Positions 6,516 to 7,847 of a stretch of 7,847 nt of DNA are shown piece by piece. Position 1 is the stretch's first letter, and each line of letters starts with the position of its first letter. The stretch comes from Thermoplasmata archaeon (GTDB lineage Archaea; Thermoplasmatota; E2; UBA202; JdFR-43): NCBI GenBank assembly GCA_021161135.1, contig JAGHBD010000113.1:1-7847 (forward strand), given 5' to 3'. The position numbers and the translations under genes were made by a program. The notes below the pieces were generated by a model. The model did no database searches and was not told where the DNA came from. It saw only the letters and a list, made by a program, of their open reading frames with translations.

Positions 6516-6544
6516 CCACCCTCTGTTATTAGTTTGATAGCAAA

Positions 6545-7847
6545 ATGAAAGCAAAAACAGCTTTTTGGGCAATGATTGCGACCCTTCTCCTATTCGTCAG
6601 TATGATAGGCTATTCCACAACTGCTAAAAATCGTGTGATTGAAAAACTTGTAACAGACATCACAGGCTATAAAATTGGAAACAATCCTCCACAAATCTAT
6701 CTGCTATATCCTCCTCCTGATGCAAAAGTTAGATGTGCTACAGAGCTAATATGGTTTGCTATCGATCCGGATAGGGATAAACTGGTCTTTAATGTTTATA
6801 TTGGCGAAACACCAGAAAGCATGGAGTTTGTTGGTAAAACCACAAAGAACATATTTAAATTAAATCTTGAACCTGATAAGGAATATTTCTGGATGATTGA
6901 GGTGTTTGATGGGAAAGAATATGTTAAAAGTCCTGTACGAAGTTTTTTGACAGAAAGAGAAATGCAGCAGCAACCTGCATACAACTGGACATATATACTG
7001 TATATGGATGGCGACAATGATCTATATTCCTATGCTCTTTCAGAATTAAATGAAATAAAGAATTCTTCGTTGAAGGATATGGCCGTCATTATTCTCTTTG
7101 ATGGAAATGAAGAAAATGATACATGGCTTTATGTTATTGACGATGGAATAGAAAAAACTACACTTGGAGAAAAGAACATGGGTTCCTCCAAGACCCTTGA
7201 AGATTTACTCCTATATGCCAAGGAAAATTATGTAGCGAAAAATTACATCTTAGAAATATGGGGACACGGTAACGGATGGATGGGCGTATGTTTTGATGCA
7301 ACGAATACAGATATGCTTACAATGGCTGAAATTGAAAATGCTCTCGCTTTTGCAGGAGGAGTTGATATAGTCATTTTTTCCGCCTGTTATATGGGTTGTG
7401 TAGAGGTTGCATATTCCTTGAAAAATGTGGCAGATTATATGATTGCCTGCGAGGGCGCGATGCCAGCCGCTGGCTTACCCCATAACGAGATTTTGAAGGC
7501 AATTGGTGAGCTAGGGGCAGAAGATGTGTGTAAAAAAATAGTTGATGTTTATGGCGAATATGTATTTTTGTCGACATCATTTGCTGCATGGAATTTGAGC
7601 AAAATGTCTTACCTGCTTGCAACAATAAATGAATTTATATATTCTCATGCTGTAAATGTGACAGAAGCAAGAAATGAAAGTGCCTATTGTTTGCAGTATA
7701 TTGACTTGAAAAATTTTGCAGAGTATATTGGATGCGAAGAGATTGTCGAGGCTATCAACGAAACCATTATTTCTTCATGCGGAATGCTGAGTGGAGTAGG
7801 TATCTATTTTCCTGTAAAAGGGCAGTGCTCGAAATACTATCCAGATA
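6545..7847 (+). CDS. Secreted clostripain-family (C11) cysteine peptidase with N-terminal Fn3-like domain (3' end outside window)
   Basis: The first 434 codons are present and run off the window. Residues 5-26 are a hydrophobic signal peptide or anchor. Residues about 48-136 form an Fn3/Ig-like domain (PPQIYLLYPP, ELIWFAIDPDRDKL, EYFWMIEVFDG, then SFLT). The C11 catalytic domain begins near 147 with NWTYILYMDGDNDL, the family's usual opening. The catalytic histidine is H241 in WGHGNGW and the catalytic cysteine is C281 in SACYMGCVEVAY, so the dyad is intact. Family members cleave after Arg or Lys and often self-process; here no Lys or Arg lies between H241 and C281, where related enzymes have been found to cut themselves. 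The gene has its own promoter and no operon partner in view. The ATG at 6545 fits the TATA box and starts directly before the signal peptide; there is no Shine-Dalgarno sequence. Substrates are unknown; it may process or degrade extracellular proteins. Confidence 0.9.
   Translation, partial: MKAKTAFWAMIATLLLFVSMIGYSTTAKNRVIEKLVTDITGYKIGNNPPQIYLLYPPPDAKVRCATELIWFAIDPDRDKLVFNVYIGETPESMEFVGKTTKNIFKLNLEPDKEYFWMIEVFDGKEYVKSPVRSFLTEREMQQQPAYNWTYILYMDGDNDLYSYALSELNEIKNSSLKDMAVIILFDGNEENDTWLYVIDDGIEKTTLGEKNMGSSKTLEDLLLYAKENYVAKNYILEIWGHGNGWMGVCFDATNTDMLTMAEIENALAFAGGVDIVIFSACYMGCVEVAYSLKNVADYMIACEGAMPAAGLPHNEILKAIGELGAEDVCKKIVDVYGEYVFLSTSFAAWNLSKMSYLLATINEFIYSHAVNVTEARNESAYCLQYIDLKNFAEYIGCEEIVEAINETIISSCGMLSGVGIYFPVKGQCSKYYPD

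Noticed and set aside
6499..6537. Twelve-codon ATG frame overlapping the protease TATA box
   Set aside because: It spans the promoter itself and would not be contained in the predicted transcript.

Overview
The window looks archaeal: it is AT-rich, uses mostly AGA/AGG arginine codons, has TATA-type promoters about 25 bases ahead of start codons (leaderless or nearly so), carries a Nob1 rRNA-processing nuclease and a preQ0 (archaeosine precursor) operon, and encodes surface proteins with Ig-like domains and a PGF-type C-terminal sorting tail. The style of the surface proteins recalls Thermoplasmatota or related Euryarchaeota. That placement is an impression from the sequence, not a demonstrated assignment.

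Layout. (1) 2-388, plus: the C-terminal end of a secreted protein with a poly-glycine linker, a PGFE motif, a membrane helix and a basic tail. (2) 514-2796, plus: a 760-residue membrane-anchored or secreted protein with Ig-like beta domains and a von Willebrand A (VWA) domain that appears to be inserted inside one of them. (3) 5956-2797, minus: a tightly packed operon, queD - queC - lipoprotein - queE, in which each gene overlaps the next by 8 to 22 bases. QueD, QueE and QueC convert 7,8-dihydroneopterin triphosphate to 7-cyano-7-deazaguanine (preQ0), the base used to make archaeosine in archaeal tRNA. The lipoprotein in the middle has no recognised function. (4) 6013-6480, plus: nob1, divergent from queD across a 56-base double promoter. 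(5) 6545 to the window end, plus: a secreted clostripain-type (C11) cysteine protease behind its own TATA promoter, flanked by inverted repeats that could be an operator.

Conserved information-processing genes (tRNA modification, rRNA maturation) are thus surrounded by, and in one case interleaved with, genes for cell-surface proteins. The observations most worth following are the lipoprotein coupled into the preQ0 operon, the VWA domain nested within an Ig-like repeat, a sharp GC-rich patch in that VWA domain, and the palindrome around the protease promoter. No RNA genes, CRISPR arrays or insertion sequences were seen. The only gaps between genes are 389-513, 5957-6012 and 6481-6544, and all three are described as promoter regions.
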